From: Mycobacterium malmoense
GTDB lineage: Bacteria; Actinomycetota; Actinomycetes; Mycobacteriales; Mycobacteriaceae
Assembly: GCF_019645855.1 (NCBI RefSeq)
Contig: NZ_CP080999.1
Span: forward strand, 2,852,001-2,916,000
Reading direction: 5' to 3'
Length of the DNA stretch: 64,000 nt
Shown here: in pieces, positions 8,464 to 16,706 of the stretch
How the letters are laid out: the number at the start of each line of letters is the position of its first letter
How positions within the stretch are numbered: the stretch's first letter is position 1
Position numbers and translations under genes: made by a program
Notes under the pieces: generated by a model
Databases searched by the model: none
What the model saw: the letters and a program-made list of their open reading frames with translations, nothing else
Told to the model about the DNA's origin: nothing

Positions 8464-9355
8464 CCAGCGTCGCGGTGAGATAACCCGGGCCGGTCGCCGC
8501 GGCCAGTTCGCCGACCGGTGGGGCAAATCCGTTGGCGGCGTAGGCATCTGCGGTGGAAGTTATTGAGACTCGCCAGCGCTGTGCGGCTAGGTGGTCGCGC
8601 ACACTATTGCGCTGCCCGGAGTAGAACAACCCGGCGGCATCGATGTCGCTGCCGGCCCGGCGCGATCCTTCGGTGAGCCGCTTGGCCCAGTCACCGCTCA
8701 TAGCCACGGCATCGATATCGTCGGTCGCCAGTCGACTGCCCAGCGCCGACAGAGTGGTGACGGTGTCCAGCAATCGGTCCTGGGCCTCCGGCGGCAGATA
8801 CATCAGCAGGCCCTCGGCGATCCAGGCTGTCGGCCGGGTCGCGTCGAATCCGCTGGCGCGCAAGGCTTCGGGCCAGTCGCCGCGCAGGTCGACGCTCACG
8901 GAGCGTCGCTTGGCGGTCGGTGCGGCTCCGAGGTCGGCGAGGACGCCGGTTTTGAACTCGATGACTTGCGGCTGATCGATTTCGAAGACCACCATGTCTG
9001 CGGGCCAATCCAGCCGGTAGGCCCGGGTGTCCAGCCCGGAGGCCAAGATGACCGCCTGGCGGATACCGGCCCTGCCAGCCTCGATACAGAAATCATCGAA
9101 AAACCTGGTGCGCACTGCGATCCGCTCGCACACCTGACGCTTGTCCAGCAGTGGATCGGCGTTAAAATCCAGCGTTCCGTCGGCCATCCGGTTGCAGTAG
9201 TCCAGGCCGACAGCCTTCACCAGGGCTTCGGCGTACGGGTCGTTGATCAGCGGATCGGGCTGCTTGGAGGCCAACGCCCGCCCAGCGGCCACCCACGTCG
9301 CCGTGCTACCCACGCTAGACGCCAGATCCCAGTCATCGTTGTCCGTTCGCGCCAT
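8456..9355 (-). CDS. SAM-dependent methyltransferase, TIGR00027/LCM-like mycobacterial family
   Basis: A protein of 299 residues from ATG 9355, behind GGAGAGAAG. The start DNDDWDLASSVGSTATWVAAGRALAS and the motifs FFDDF, ASGLDTRAYRLDWP, FEIDQPQVIEFK and WIAEGLLMYLPPEAQDRLL are diagnostic of the large mycobacterial family of putative SAM methyltransferases related to leucine carboxyl methyltransferases. Their substrates are mostly unknown. It is the first gene of an overlapping four-gene run. Confidence 0.92.
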   Translation of the reverse strand: MARTDNDDWDLASSVGSTATWVAAGRALASKQPDPLINDPYAEALVKAVGLDYCNRMADGTLDFNADPLLDKRQVCERIAVRTRFFDDFCIEAGRAGIRQAVILASGLDTRAYRLDWPADMVVFEIDQPQVIEFKTGVLADLGAAPTAKRRSVSVDLRGDWPEALRASGFDATRPTAWIAEGLLMYLPPEAQDRLLDTVTTLSALGSRLATDDIDAVAMSGDWAKRLTEGSRRAGSDIDAAGLFYSGQRNSVRDHLAAQRWRVSITSTADAYAANGFAPPVGELAAATGPGYLTATLDG

Positions 9356-9457
9356 CTTCTCTCCTGCAGTCTGGTCCGCACGCTTTGGGCATGGATTCAG
9401 ATTCGTAGTTTGCGGCGACCGGTATCGGCCTCCTCGCACCGCCAGGGCATATCTCAC

Positions 9458-9502
9458 ACCTTAAGAGAAATCTGCCGATTAGGCAATAATTCCTAATCGG
9501 CA
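9458..9502 (-). promoter_or_regulatory. Promoter and palindromic operator of the methyltransferase/TetR operon
   Basis: TGCCGATTAGG (9473-9483) and CCTAATCGGCA (9492-9502) form a perfect 11-bp inverted repeat with an 8-bp spacer. On the minus strand, TTGCCT (9486-9481) and TAAGGT (9463-9458) match -35 and -10 elements with a 17-bp spacer. The -35 lies inside the operator, so a bound TetR dimer would occlude the polymerase. This leaves a leader of about 95 nt before ATG 9355. Confidence 0.7.
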
Positions 9503-9999
9503 AATCACGCTGGCCGGTCGAAGGTGTCGTGGCGTGATCCTGGGGGTTGAGACGCCGCGGGCACGGGCACATCAGATGGCGGCAACCACGAAAGTCATTG
9601 GGACTACCGGTAACCCGCCATATTCGATTCCGCCGTATTCCTGCTCATGCGGTCACCGTGGAACCGTGAGCGGCGCTGAGGGGGAGTGCGGTCGATGTCG
9701 CGATACCGGCCGGCCGCGGCGTGGGCGTGGTGCGCGAGACCGCTCGTTTGCTGGCGGCTGAACGACTCCGCCCCCGATGAGGCTCTCGTTCTGGTTATCT
9801 GGGGTTAGAAATCGCCATTCCCTGTTGCTCCCGCTCACTCGTGTTTCCGAGCGGGAACGGTTGATGGGTTGTGCGTTTCCGCTTCACCGGGTGAGCGATT
9901 CGATTTGACGTGGATGTGGCGGTTTGCTGAGACGCGAAGTCGTGGTCGTCCTGCGATCGCAATGGTGTGCCTGTTTCAAATTGGCTGGCGCCGAGGCGA
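9503..9999. other. Intergenic region holding the first array site
   Basis: Apart from the repeat at 9597-9643 no gene is supported. Short open frames here run through the repeat and have no recognisable domain. A weak inverted repeat, CCCGCTC (9830-9836) with GAGCGGG (9849-9855), lies about 145 bp after the isoaspartyl methyltransferase stop and could help termination. Confidence 0.5.
9597..9643 (+). repeat. Array site copy 1
   Basis: This is a right-hand portion of the site: ATTGG, the core half ACCGGTAACC, then CATATTC and CGTATTCC at a 15-bp period. The far-left inverted arm is missing or degenerate. It marks the left border of the array. Confidence 0.85.
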
Positions 10000-11235
10000 T
10001 TACGATGCCCAGGTCAGAGCCAACCGGGTGTAGCGTTTGTCGATGACGATGCCCGGGTCGGCGATCGCGACAGGGTCGGTGTCGCGTGGGTAGGCAGACA
10101 CGTGCAGCCCGGAGGTGCAGGGGCGTCCGCGAGTGTCCCAATCGTGGATGTGTTCAACGAGGCGCTGCGCGAGGCGGTGACCGTCTGGGCCGAGAGCTAG
10201 TGCGCCGAGTTCGAAGGGTTGCTCGTCGTCGAGACGGACGAGCGCGGCGAGCGAGTCGGTGCCGACCAGCGCGGCGGTGCCCAGAGCGACCGGTTTCCAG
10301 ACCGCGTAAGACACACGGAGGACCAGTGCGCGATCTGCCGCCGCGCCGATCGATGACACCCAGGCCATCGCGGGTTCGTGCAGCGCCAGCCACAAGCTCA
10401 GCCCATCCGATACCTCGTCGAGCGTGGCGCGAACGCCGCTGGGCATGTCGGCACCCGGCTGGGCCAGCGCCGCAGACAGCGCGTCTGGGTCCACGGCATG
10501 GTGTTCGGCCGCCCCGAGGAACCGCGGGGGTTCGAGACTGATCTGTCGGATCGGCTCGGGGCCGGCGAACGCGCCGCGCAAACGCATGAACCCGCACCTG
10601 ACCACCGAGACGCTTTCCAGATGATCACCGACTCGCTGAAAGGCGATCGAGCGCTGCGGGCCGCGCAGGTCCAGCGGCATCACCAACCGACCGTCGGAGG
10701 CGAGCTGGGTGACCCACGCGGGGGGAATGTCCCATGCTCCAATGGTGGCAATGATGCGGTCGTAGGGGGCGTGCTCGGTCCACCCCAGGCCGCCGTCACC
10801 GCAGCCGACCGTCACCTGGGAAACCCCGCACTCGGCCAGGCGGGCACGGGCATCCTCGACGAGGTCAACGTCGATGTCGACCGACACCACAGCGCCGGTC
10901 TCGCCGACCAGCTGGGCCAGCAGCGCCGCGTTATAGCCGCTGCCCGTTCCGATTTCCAGCACGCGATGGCCCGGTTGCACATCAAGCTGCTCAAGCATTC
11001 TGGCCATGATCGCCGGTTGTGAGGAAGAACTGATCGGAACCCCACGCGGGTCAGATTTGATAATCAGTGGCTCATCCCGATAAGCGCGCTCCAATTCAAC
11101 GCCAGGCACGAACACGTGCCTGGGAACCGTGCGAAACGCCGCGGCCACTCGCTCGCTGGACACATGCCCCGACTCTCGGAGTTCACTAACCAGCTGATTC
11201 CGCAACTGCTGCAGATCCGCGTGCACGCCGATCAC
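10000..11235 (-). CDS. Protein-L-isoaspartate O-methyltransferase-like protein with a long C-terminal extension
   Basis: Of 411 residues, the first 200 match the PCMT family: FVPGVELERAY near 45, PISSSSQPAIMARMLEQL, then the SAM loop VLEIGTGSGYNAALLAQL. PCMT enzymes methylate isoaspartyl residues to start repair of aged proteins. The last 200 residues form an extension that I cannot assign. Long PCMT homologues of this kind also occur as peptide-maturation or tailoring methyltransferases, so a repair role is not certain. It shares a module with the CBM2 gene between array sites 1 and 2. Confidence 0.82.
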   Translation of the reverse strand: MIGVHADLQQLRNQLVSELRESGHVSSERVAAAFRTVPRHVFVPGVELERAYRDEPLIIKSDPRGVPISSSSQPAIMARMLEQLDVQPGHRVLEIGTGSGYNAALLAQLVGETGAVVSVDIDVDLVEDARARLAECGVSQVTVGCGDGGLGWTEHAPYDRIIATIGAWDIPPAWVTQLASDGRLVMPLDLRGPQRSIAFQRVGDHLESVSVVRCGFMRLRGAFAGPEPIRQISLEPPRFLGAAEHHAVDPDALSAALAQPGADMPSGVRATLDEVSDGLSLWLALHEPAMAWVSSIGAAADRALVLRVSYAVWKPVALGTAALVGTDSLAALVRLDDEQPFELGALALGPDGHRLAQRLVEHIHDWDTRGRPCTSGLHVSAYPRDTDPVAIADPGIVIDKRYTRLALTWAS

Positions 11236-11557
11236 AGTAGCCAGTCTCTCCGCCTCAGCCAGCCGACACTGCGGGTGGTCTGTGTCGGGCCTTTGTCATC
11301 GACCGCGCCGCTCAATCGGGAACATATTCACCCAAACGACTTCGCTGCTCTCCAGACAGATTCGACCATCAGCTGGGAGCCCAACTCCTGATAAGCGGTT
11401 CTTTCCCCGTCCGCAAGCTCGCGTTTGGCCGGGCCGATACATCGTTCAGGGTGGATCGAGGCTAAAATTTCGTGACGGTTTCAGTTGAGCAAAGGTACTG
11501 CAGCTTACCCGCGATGCGCGGGCCGATATCGCTTGTTTGGCTTTAGTGTTGGCTGCT
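11236..11557. other. Intergenic region between divergent genes
   Basis: This stretch of about 320 bp between the two start codons presumably holds both promoters. I see no recognisable binding site, RNA or coding signal. Confidence 0.4.
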
Positions 11558-11986
11558 ATGGCCGAACTGAACAATTACGTGAAGCGCTGGCGCACAGCGC
11601 TTCACGTAACCGTGTCGGCATTGATGGTTGCCATCCTCGGACTCGCCAACACCCCCATAGCTCATGCGGCTGCGGCCACGGCGACGTTGTCAGTGTCACA
11701 TGCTTGGCAGACCGGTTTCATCGCCCACTTCACCATCACCAACTCGAGCATGGCGCCGCTAGCCGATTGGAAGCTTGAATTCGACTTGCCGGCGGGAGAA
11801 TCCGTCTCGCACACGTGGAATAGCACCATTACCCAGTCTGGCACGCACTATGTTCTCACCCCCGCGAATTGGAATCGCGTCATTGCACCCGGTGGCTCAG
11901 CCACAGGCGGTTTCAGGGGTGTGCTGACCGGTTCCTACTCGCCACCGTCGAATTGTCTGCTCAACGCGCAATACCCTTGCACCTAG
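11558..11986 (+). CDS. Secreted carbohydrate-binding module family 2 protein, Rv1987-like
   Basis: A 142-residue protein from ATG 11558. A basic N-terminus and hydrophobic segment end in a signal-peptidase-like AHAAAA near residue 35. The rest is a single CBM2-like beta sandwich with conserved aromatics (HAWQTGF, DWKLEFDLP, HTWNS, NWNRVIAPGGS) and a closing NCLLNAQYPC cysteine pair. No catalytic domain is attached. From memory it closely resembles M. tuberculosis Rv1987, also 142 residues, a secreted CBM2 protein. The family binds cellulose or chitin; the in vivo ligand is unclear. Confidence 0.85.
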   Translation: MAELNNYVKRWRTALHVTVSALMVAILGLANTPIAHAAAATATLSVSHAWQTGFIAHFTITNSSMAPLADWKLEFDLPAGESVSHTWNSTITQSGTHYVLTPANWNRVIAPGGSATGGFRGVLTGSYSPPSNCLLNAQYPCT

Positions 11987-12576
11987 AGGCGACTGCGCAC
12001 TGAAGCTCGACCGCTCCGAGACCCACCAACCCCCAAGCCACATAGCGACTGGACCATAAAACGGGTCCCCCTCACGAATCCTCCGCCGGGGGAGCGGCCC
12101 TTGCCCAACCGCTCCGAACCACCCTCTTGGGTATCGACTAGTTCGATTAACACGATGAAACATCAAACTCGGAACTGAGCAGGCCCGACGGCATCGAAAT
12201 CCGCTGATGTGAACTGTATTAGAAATCGCGCTGCACACTTCGCCATAGATGGCATCACGAAAGCTATTGTTGCACAGTCAGTCCTGGAACCCAAAGCCTA
12301 TGGGCGGGCGTTCATTTGCTGAACACAAGGGACGATCCGTAATGGGGCCTTTCGTCTACACTGGGTGCATCGCAGCAGAAACCACAACCAGACCAGATGC
12401 AAGCGCTTCGCTTTGTCCTCGATCTGTGATGCTCGGCTGCCCACCCGTACATCCTCAACGGGCAGCGGGCCATTCAACATGAGCCGGGCGTGAATGTTGA
12501 GCTTAACCACGCCATAGGGAAGCACGTGAGACCAGAAACGCGTGCGCTGAGAGGACAAACCTGATCATTGGAAATA
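11987..12576. other. Intergenic region, no supported gene
   Basis: About 590 bp between the CBM2 gene and array site 2. The open frames on both strands (for example 12298-12558 on the minus strand) lack domains and convincing codon bias. It may hold decayed sequence. Confidence 0.4.
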
Positions 12577-12643
12577 CTTGGAGCTCAATGCAATACAACG
12601 TAGTTTACTGGTAACCCTGCATATTCGATTCCTGCATATTCCC
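12577..12643 (+). repeat. Array site copy 2
   Basis: A full-length copy: left block TTGGAGCTCAATGCAATAC, core TTTACTGGTAACC, then TGCATATTC, six bases, TGCATATTCC. It matches copy 8 (17274-17340) across about 65 bp. Confidence 0.92.
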
Positions 12644-12690
12644 CTCAAACCGGCCATGATCCCCAAGGATGGAAGCGCCGTTCCTCGCGC

Positions 12691-13374
12691 TCAGTGAGGT
12701 ACCGTGCGTACTCCTTCGACCCACCGTTCGAGACTGCGGACCGGATAGCCATGAGTGGAGACGACGAGATCGGGTTTCAGCTCAGTCAGGCGCCTCCGGG
12801 ATGCGACGGCCGCGTCCGGATCGCAGTGCCACTTCCTGGGCACGTACGCCCACTTCGGCTTGTATGGGTCGGTGGAGAGGTTGATCGGCCCATCTCCAAT
12901 GATCAGCGTCCGGTCCCCTTCACGCCAGAAGGCCAAGAGGCCGGGGCTGTGGCCGGGTTGCGCGAGCACCGTGAATCCCTCAACGACGTCCCCTTCTTTC
13001 AGACGCCGGTCGACCTTGCACCGTTTTCGCCCCAGGGGCGCAACTAAGTACTTGGCACCCGCGCCGGCGTGCCAGGCGATGTTGCCGCCGCTTTCGAAGG
13101 CGTCGGCCTCGATTTCACTCATGGCGAGCGGGGCGCCGGTGTGATTGCAGATCCATGCCGTACACCCGATATGGTCACCATGAGCGTGAGTGACAACGTG
13201 CTCGACGATGTCTCGTCCCTGAAATAAGCGAGCCAGTCGCCGGCCCGCCCACGGTGGGCCCGCGTCGATCACGACATCGCCGTCCGAGCCCTCCAAGATG
13301 ACGGTGTTAAAAAAGTTGCGCGGAAACAACGCACCGACGTGTACGCCGTCGGCCACTTTCGTCAGTTTGGCCAC
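12691..13374 (-). CDS. Metallo-beta-lactamase-fold hydrolase
   Basis: About 227 residues from GTG 13374 (VAKLTKVADGVHVG). The metal site HAHGDHIGC gives the HxHxDH motif near residue 64. A further ligand histidine (QPGHSPG) and aspartate (IIGDGPINL) follow, and the last histidine is in VVSTHGYP. This is a complete di-metal MBL hydrolase set. The family spans lactonases, glyoxalase II and phosphodiesterase-like enzymes, and the substrate cannot be told. It lies alone between array sites 2 and 3 and is transcribed against the array direction. Confidence 0.88.
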   Translation of the reverse strand: MAKLTKVADGVHVGALFPRNFFNTVILEGSDGDVVIDAGPPWAGRRLARLFQGRDIVEHVVTHAHGDHIGCTAWICNHTGAPLAMSEIEADAFESGGNIAWHAGAGAKYLVAPLGRKRCKVDRRLKEGDVVEGFTVLAQPGHSPGLLAFWREGDRTLIIGDGPINLSTDPYKPKWAYVPRKWHCDPDAAVASRRRLTELKPDLVVSTHGYPVRSLERWVEGVRTVPH

Positions 13375-13549
13375 GCACCTGAGTATGTCACCGACCACCC
13401 CACGCAACGAGTACGAAAATTCGTATCGTATAAGCGGCCAAGGTTGACCTCAGTCTGCCGCATCGCAGGCGTCGGCAGGCGCAGAAAGGCTTGGGCAGCA
13501 GGGGAATACGAGCGGATGAGCGCCCAGCACGAGCACCCGTGGTGATTCA

Positions 13550-13615
13550 TCTGTTGCAATATGCAGGGGTTACTGGTAACCCGAACGCAGCATATTCGAT
13601 TTGTGCATATTCCCC
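13550..13615 (+). repeat. Array site copy 3
   Basis: Left arm CAATATGCAG, core GGGGTTACTGGTAACCC, then CAGCATATTC, six bases, GTGCATATTCCCC. The core palindrome is extended by two G/C pairs, and three extra bases separate it from the first right arm. Confidence 0.9.
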
Positions 13616-13656
13616 TGCGGAGGTTCACAGGCCTCTCGCATCCCACTCCAACGTGA

Positions 13657-13686
13657 GTATATACTGAGTCGATATTCGGTATATAC
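13657..13686. promoter_or_regulatory. Paired operator for the VapBC operon
   Basis: The 8-bp palindrome GTATATAC occurs at 13657-13664 and 13679-13686, centres exactly 22 bp (two helical turns) apart, just upstream of the antitoxin. GTGGAGG (13690-13696) follows as ribosome site. VapB-type antitoxins autoregulate through such repeats. Confidence 0.7.
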
Positions 13687-13703
13687 AGGTGGAGGCTTGA
13701 TGG

Positions 13704-13910
13704 ATGACAAAGCGCCTGATCGATCTGGACGACGACCTGCTGGCTGCCGCGCAAAAAGAGCTTAAGACGTCCGGCGTATCGGACACGGTGCGCATCGCAT
13801 TGCAGCAAGCGGCAGCATCATCTGCTCGCGCACGCCAGGTTGCATGGTTGCAGGCCGGCGGCCTAGGGGAGATGGCCAATCCCGATCAACGTGGTGACGT
13901 GTGGCATTGA
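13704..13910 (+). CDS. vapB: VapB-type antitoxin
   Basis: A 68-residue protein beginning MTKRLIDLDDDLLAAAQKEL, the ribbon-helix-helix DNA-binding pattern of VapB antitoxins (beta strand KRLIDLDD, helix LLAAAQKEL, turn TSGVSDTVRIALQQA). The C-terminal part (WLQAGGLGEM) is the usual toxin-binding tail. It overlaps the PIN toxin gene by 10 bp, typical of coupled toxin-antitoxin translation. A paired palindrome upstream fits autoregulation. Confidence 0.88.
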   Translation: MTKRLIDLDDDLLAAAQKELKTSGVSDTVRIALQQAAASSARARQVAWLQAGGLGEMANPDQRGDVWH

Positions 13911-14323
13911 TCGCCCGGCACCTCATCGATACCAGTGCAGCAGCACGGATGACACACCCCGAGGTTGCCGCCAGACTTGCCCCACTCATTGAGGCCGGAC
14001 TGGTCGCGACGACAGCTCAACTCGACGCCGAGGCCCTCTATAGCGCCCGCAATCCTTCCGAGTATGAACAACTCTGGTCAGACCGCCGTTTGGCGTACGA
14101 ATACCTGCCGACCAATGATGAACATTGGCAGACGGCACTCGGCGCGCAACGACAGTTGGCAAGCGCTGGCCGCCACCGTGCTGTCGGCATGGCCGACCTC
14201 CTCATTGCCACGCTCGCCGACGCGCATGACGTGACGCTGATCCACTATGACGCTGACTTTGAGATTGCCGCAGAGGTACTACCGTTCCGACACCAATGGG
14301 TTCTCGAACAGGGCACCATCTGA
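13901..14323 (+). CDS. vapC: VapC-type PIN-domain ribonuclease toxin
   Basis: A 140-residue PIN domain starting at GTG 13901. Conserved acids are visible: the first Asp in HLIDTSAAARM, a Glu in QLDAEALYS, an Asp in GMADLLIATLA and an Asp in IHYDADFE. VapC toxins are Mg-dependent endoribonucleases, often cutting tRNA or rRNA. The length and gene order match the family. Array site 4 starts 20 bp after its stop. Confidence 0.92.
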   Translation: MALIARHLIDTSAAARMTHPEVAARLAPLIEAGLVATTAQLDAEALYSARNPSEYEQLWSDRRLAYEYLPTNDEHWQTALGAQRQLASAGRHRAVGMADLLIATLADAHDVTLIHYDADFEIAAEVLPFRHQWVLEQGTI

Positions 14324-14343
14324 GCAATACTATTCAAATACGC

Positions 14344-14410
14344 TGCGTCACAACGCAATATGCGGTGGATGACTGGTAACTCTGCATATTCAAGGCCTGC
14401 ATATTGCGCC
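14344..14410 (+). repeat. Array site copy 4
   Basis: Left arm GCAATATGCGG, core GACTGGTAACT, then TGCATATTC, six bases (aaggcc), TGCATATTG. The first core half is mutated while both right arms are intact. Confidence 0.88.
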
Positions 14411-14447
14411 GTGCCAGACTCGACGGGATCTCATGGAGAGATCGGAC

Positions 14448-15278
14448 CTATCGCACATCGCCATTCCGATAACTCGACCGATGGAGGTTCCACTGGCCGC
14501 AATCGGGGGCCAGGACATCGTTGACGTCGACTTCGAGTCCGCCGACCCGCGGGCCGGGATTGGACGCGGTGCTCACGACGCGCTGGTAGAGAACAGCGGC
14601 GGGGTGGACCTTATTGCCGGACCACGCGCGAGTTTGCCAGGCCCACCGGCGGCCAGCTGTGCTCGAAGACCCGATAACGCCATCGGTCGCGGCCCACTGG
14701 CACACATCGATGCCCCCGTAGACTCCGGTGCGTTGAACGCCGAGAACCGAGTTGATTCCCCGAAACCACTGCAGCGCGACGCGATTCCAGGTGTCGCGGT
14801 TGATGTCTTCGTCGATCGTGAAGAAAATCGGCGCACCCTCGCCGCCGCCCGCCGCGGTGTGCAGCTGCCAAGCGGTGCGCGCGTCCGCGATGCCGCCGGC
14901 GTAGCCCCGCGTGAAGTCGGACGGTGCCGACCCACCTGGCTTGCCGTATTGGTAGTTACTGACGATCACCAAGCCCGCGGCTTTCAATGAGTCGGCGTAG
15001 GACCGAGTGATCGGCTTGGCGCCAAAAGACGAGCCAGGGCGTGACAGCGAGACGTAATTGACCACCCCGCTATAGCCGGCAGCGCGGATCTGCTGCGCCG
15101 GAATCTGGCGCGCGGCAAAGTCGATCAGTTGAGGAGGAGAAGCGGCGGCCGCCGTATGCGTGCCGCAGGCTACTGATACGGCACCCAGACCGGCCAACGC
15201 AGTGGCGAAACGCAGCGCGTCGCGCCGCGAAACCGTGCGCAATCGCACATCGCTTGCCGTTGGGGGCAAATCGTGCAT
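14448..15278 (-). CDS. Secreted DUF1906 (glycoside-hydrolase-like) protein
   Basis: A 276-residue protein. The N-terminus has a twin-arginine-like signal (VSRRDALRFATALAGLGAVSVACG), which also contains a possible lipobox cysteine. The mature part LIDFAARQIPAQQIRAAGYSGVVNYVS starts a TIM-barrel-like domain of the Rv2525c/DUF1906 type, with IFFTIDEDINRDTW and TGVYGGIDVCQWA segments. The family is related to GH25 muramidases and is thought to act at the cell wall. It stands between array sites 4 and 5, transcribed against the array direction. Confidence 0.85.
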   Translation of the reverse strand: MHDLPPTASDVRLRTVSRRDALRFATALAGLGAVSVACGTHTAAAASPPQLIDFAARQIPAQQIRAAGYSGVVNYVSLSRPGSSFGAKPITRSYADSLKAAGLVIVSNYQYGKPGGSAPSDFTRGYAGGIADARTAWQLHTAAGGGEGAPIFFTIDEDINRDTWNRVALQWFRGINSVLGVQRTGVYGGIDVCQWAATDGVIGSSSTAGRRWAWQTRAWSGNKVHPAAVLYQRVVSTASNPGPRVGGLEVDVNDVLAPDCGQWNLHRSSYRNGDVR

Positions 15279-15413
15279 CGCGCGATGTTAACGGGGTGAC
15301 TGCGGTTGCCGATAGACCTGCGCCAGCCGAAACGCGGGTGCGTTTCCAAATGGATATCGAGCGGTGACCGTTTCGACCGTTTATGGCCTCGAAAGCCGCG
15401 CGCGAACCGACTA

Positions 15414-15453
15414 GATCGCCGGTAGCCCTGCGTATTCGATCCGTGCGTATTCC
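15414..15453 (+). repeat. Array site copy 5, degenerate
   Basis: Only the right half is recognisable: GGTAGCCCTGCGTATTCG followed by GTGCGTATTCC at the usual 15-bp period. Both arms carry the same G variant (GCGTATTC), so the two direct arms match each other better than they match the consensus. Confidence 0.75.
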
Positions 15454-15632
15454 TCGACCAATCTACAAAAAATATGAGAGGCAGGAGGTTGCGGCCTGAA
15501 CTGCGATTGGAACTCAAAGTGGAGAGAGCGACCTCTTCACCGATGTCTTCGTGCCACCCGCGGCCAACGATTCCGGTTCGGCAATTAGGACGGCGATTGA
15601 TGCTCAGCAGGGATTTTACCCGGGGGTGATTC

Positions 15633-15690
15633 ATTGGATGAACATGGCGGAGTACTGGTAACCCTGCATATTCGATTGCTGCATATTCGC
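15633..15690 (+). repeat. Array site copy 6
   Basis: ATTGG block, core GTACTGGTAACCC, then TGCATATTC, six bases (gattgc), TGCATATTCG. The left inverted arm is shortened. Confidence 0.88.
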
Positions 15691-15740
15691 CCGTACGAGC
15701 AAGCGCAGGTTGCGCCTTCCGCGCCACCGTCTCACCGGTG

Positions 15741-15756
15741 ATACACTGGCGTGTAT
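15741..15756. promoter_or_regulatory. Leaderless promoter with operator-like inverted repeat
   Basis: ATACAC (15741-15746) and GTGTAT (15751-15756) form an inverted repeat that touches the start codon. TACACT (15742-15747) lies exactly 7 bp before ATG 15755, the spacing expected for a leaderless transcript. Confidence 0.6.
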
Positions 15757-15991
15757 GGATACAGTGACGGTGCGCGAACTCCGGAACAGCGGAGGAGAAG
15801 TTCTGCGCCGTGTGGAGCACGGTGAGCGCATCGTCATTACCCGGGACGGCACGCCGGTAGCAGAGCTTCGCCCTCTGCCTCGTTCCAGCGCCGGCCCAGC
15901 GGAACTGATTCGTCGCCGTAAGAATCTTCCACAGGTAAACCCGGACACCCTCCGGCGCGACATCGACAACCTGATCGACCCGTCGCTGTGA
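15755..15991 (+). CDS. Phd/YefM-family antitoxin
   Basis: A 78-residue protein from ATG 15755. MDTVTVRELRNSGGEVLRRV is followed by HGERIVITRDGTPVAELRPL, the complete Phd/YefM N-terminal DNA-binding fold. The C-terminal helix (RRRKNLPQVNPDTLRRDIDNLID) is the toxin-wrapping part. It overlaps the downstream PIN toxin start by 4 bp (GTGA). Its promoter looks leaderless and carries an inverted repeat. Confidence 0.9.
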   Translation: MDTVTVRELRNSGGEVLRRVEHGERIVITRDGTPVAELRPLPRSSAGPAELIRRRKNLPQVNPDTLRRDIDNLIDPSL

Positions 15992-16425
15992 CGGAAGCCG
16001 AGGACCGGGGGATGCTGGATACCTCCACAGTGATCCTGCTAGGCCAGGCATCCGACCCGACCGAGCTTCCCGACGAATCGGTGATTAGCGCGATAACGCT
16101 GGCCGAGCTTTCCGTAGGTCCGCACGTCGCGCGCGACGATGCCGAGCGCAGTGCCCGCCAACAACACCTCCAGCAGGCCGAGGCGGACTTTGACGTACTT
16201 CCGTTCGATGGAGACTGCGCCCGAGCATTTGGCAGCGTAGCGGCGGCACTGCGCGCGTCGGGGCGCAAGCCGGCTGCACGAGCATACGACGCACTCATCG
16301 CAGCCAGCGCAATCGCACATGCGGTGCCGCTATACACATGCAATCCCGCCGACTTCGCAGGAATCCCGCGACTGGAACTCCGATCGGTCACCCACCCGTA
16401 CCACCAGCAGGGAACTGACAACTAG
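15988..16425 (+). CDS. vapC: PIN-domain ribonuclease toxin (VapC type)
   Basis: A 145-residue PIN protein starting at GTG 15988. The acidic residues are visible in MLDTSTVILLG, ITLAELSVG and ARAYDALIAASAIAH, and the last region reads YTCNPADFAGI, where a conserved Asp is seen. It pairs with a Phd-type antitoxin, a common VapBC arrangement. The stop is followed by array site 7 after only 11 bp. Confidence 0.9.
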   Translation: MTEAEDRGMLDTSTVILLGQASDPTELPDESVISAITLAELSVGPHVARDDAERSARQQHLQQAEADFDVLPFDGDCARAFGSVAAALRASGRKPAARAYDALIAASAIAHAVPLYTCNPADFAGIPRLELRSVTHPYHQQGTDN

Positions 16426-16436
16426 CGATGAAAAGC

Positions 16437-16506
16437 GTTGGGCAACAACATGATATACAGTGGGTTACTGGTAACTCTGCGTATTCGATTGCTGCATATT
16501 CCCGCC
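16437..16506 (+). repeat. Array site copy 7
   Basis: Left block GTTGGGCAACAACATGATAT, ACAGTGG, core GTTACTGGTAACT, then TGCGTATTC, six bases, TGCATATTCCC. It starts 11 bp after the PIN toxin stop codon. Confidence 0.9.
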
Positions 16507-16694
16507 GTTACAGCGCCAAATAGAGCCTGAGCGCATCATTGAGATTGGTCAGTTCGGCGGGGGTACTTGGCCTAATCGGCGCAGCAGGCGTCGCGTCGCG
16601 ACGGATCCGGCTTGCTCATCCTGCGCCTGGAGAGTTGCAGCTGCTCTACGAAACGTCACTTTTGCCCATCCAGCGACTGTCTTACAAAACGTCG

Positions 16695-16706
16695 TACACT
16701 ATTGCT
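16695..16706 (+). promoter_or_regulatory. Probable leaderless -10 element for the RHH/MazF operon
   Basis: TACACT (16695-16700) is followed by 6 bp and ATG 16707. It fits the TANNNT plus 6-7 bp pattern seen before the other antitoxin genes of this region. Confidence 0.5.

Larger units (their letters stand above)
15279..15754. other. Intergenic region with two array sites and an empty module
   Basis: Array sites 5 and 6 lie only about 240 bp apart (core to core), with no gene between them. This is the shortest module and could be a decayed or empty cassette. Confidence 0.6.

Noticed and set aside
11490..11510. GGTACTGCAGCTTAC repeated at 26006
   Set aside because: A 15-bp exact match between non-coding and coding DNA is expected by chance a few times in a window of this size.
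12577..12643. Array sites as MIRU repeats
   Set aside because: MIRU units, as I know them, are tandem or dispersed with small overlapping frames; these sites have a distinct core palindrome and direct arms.
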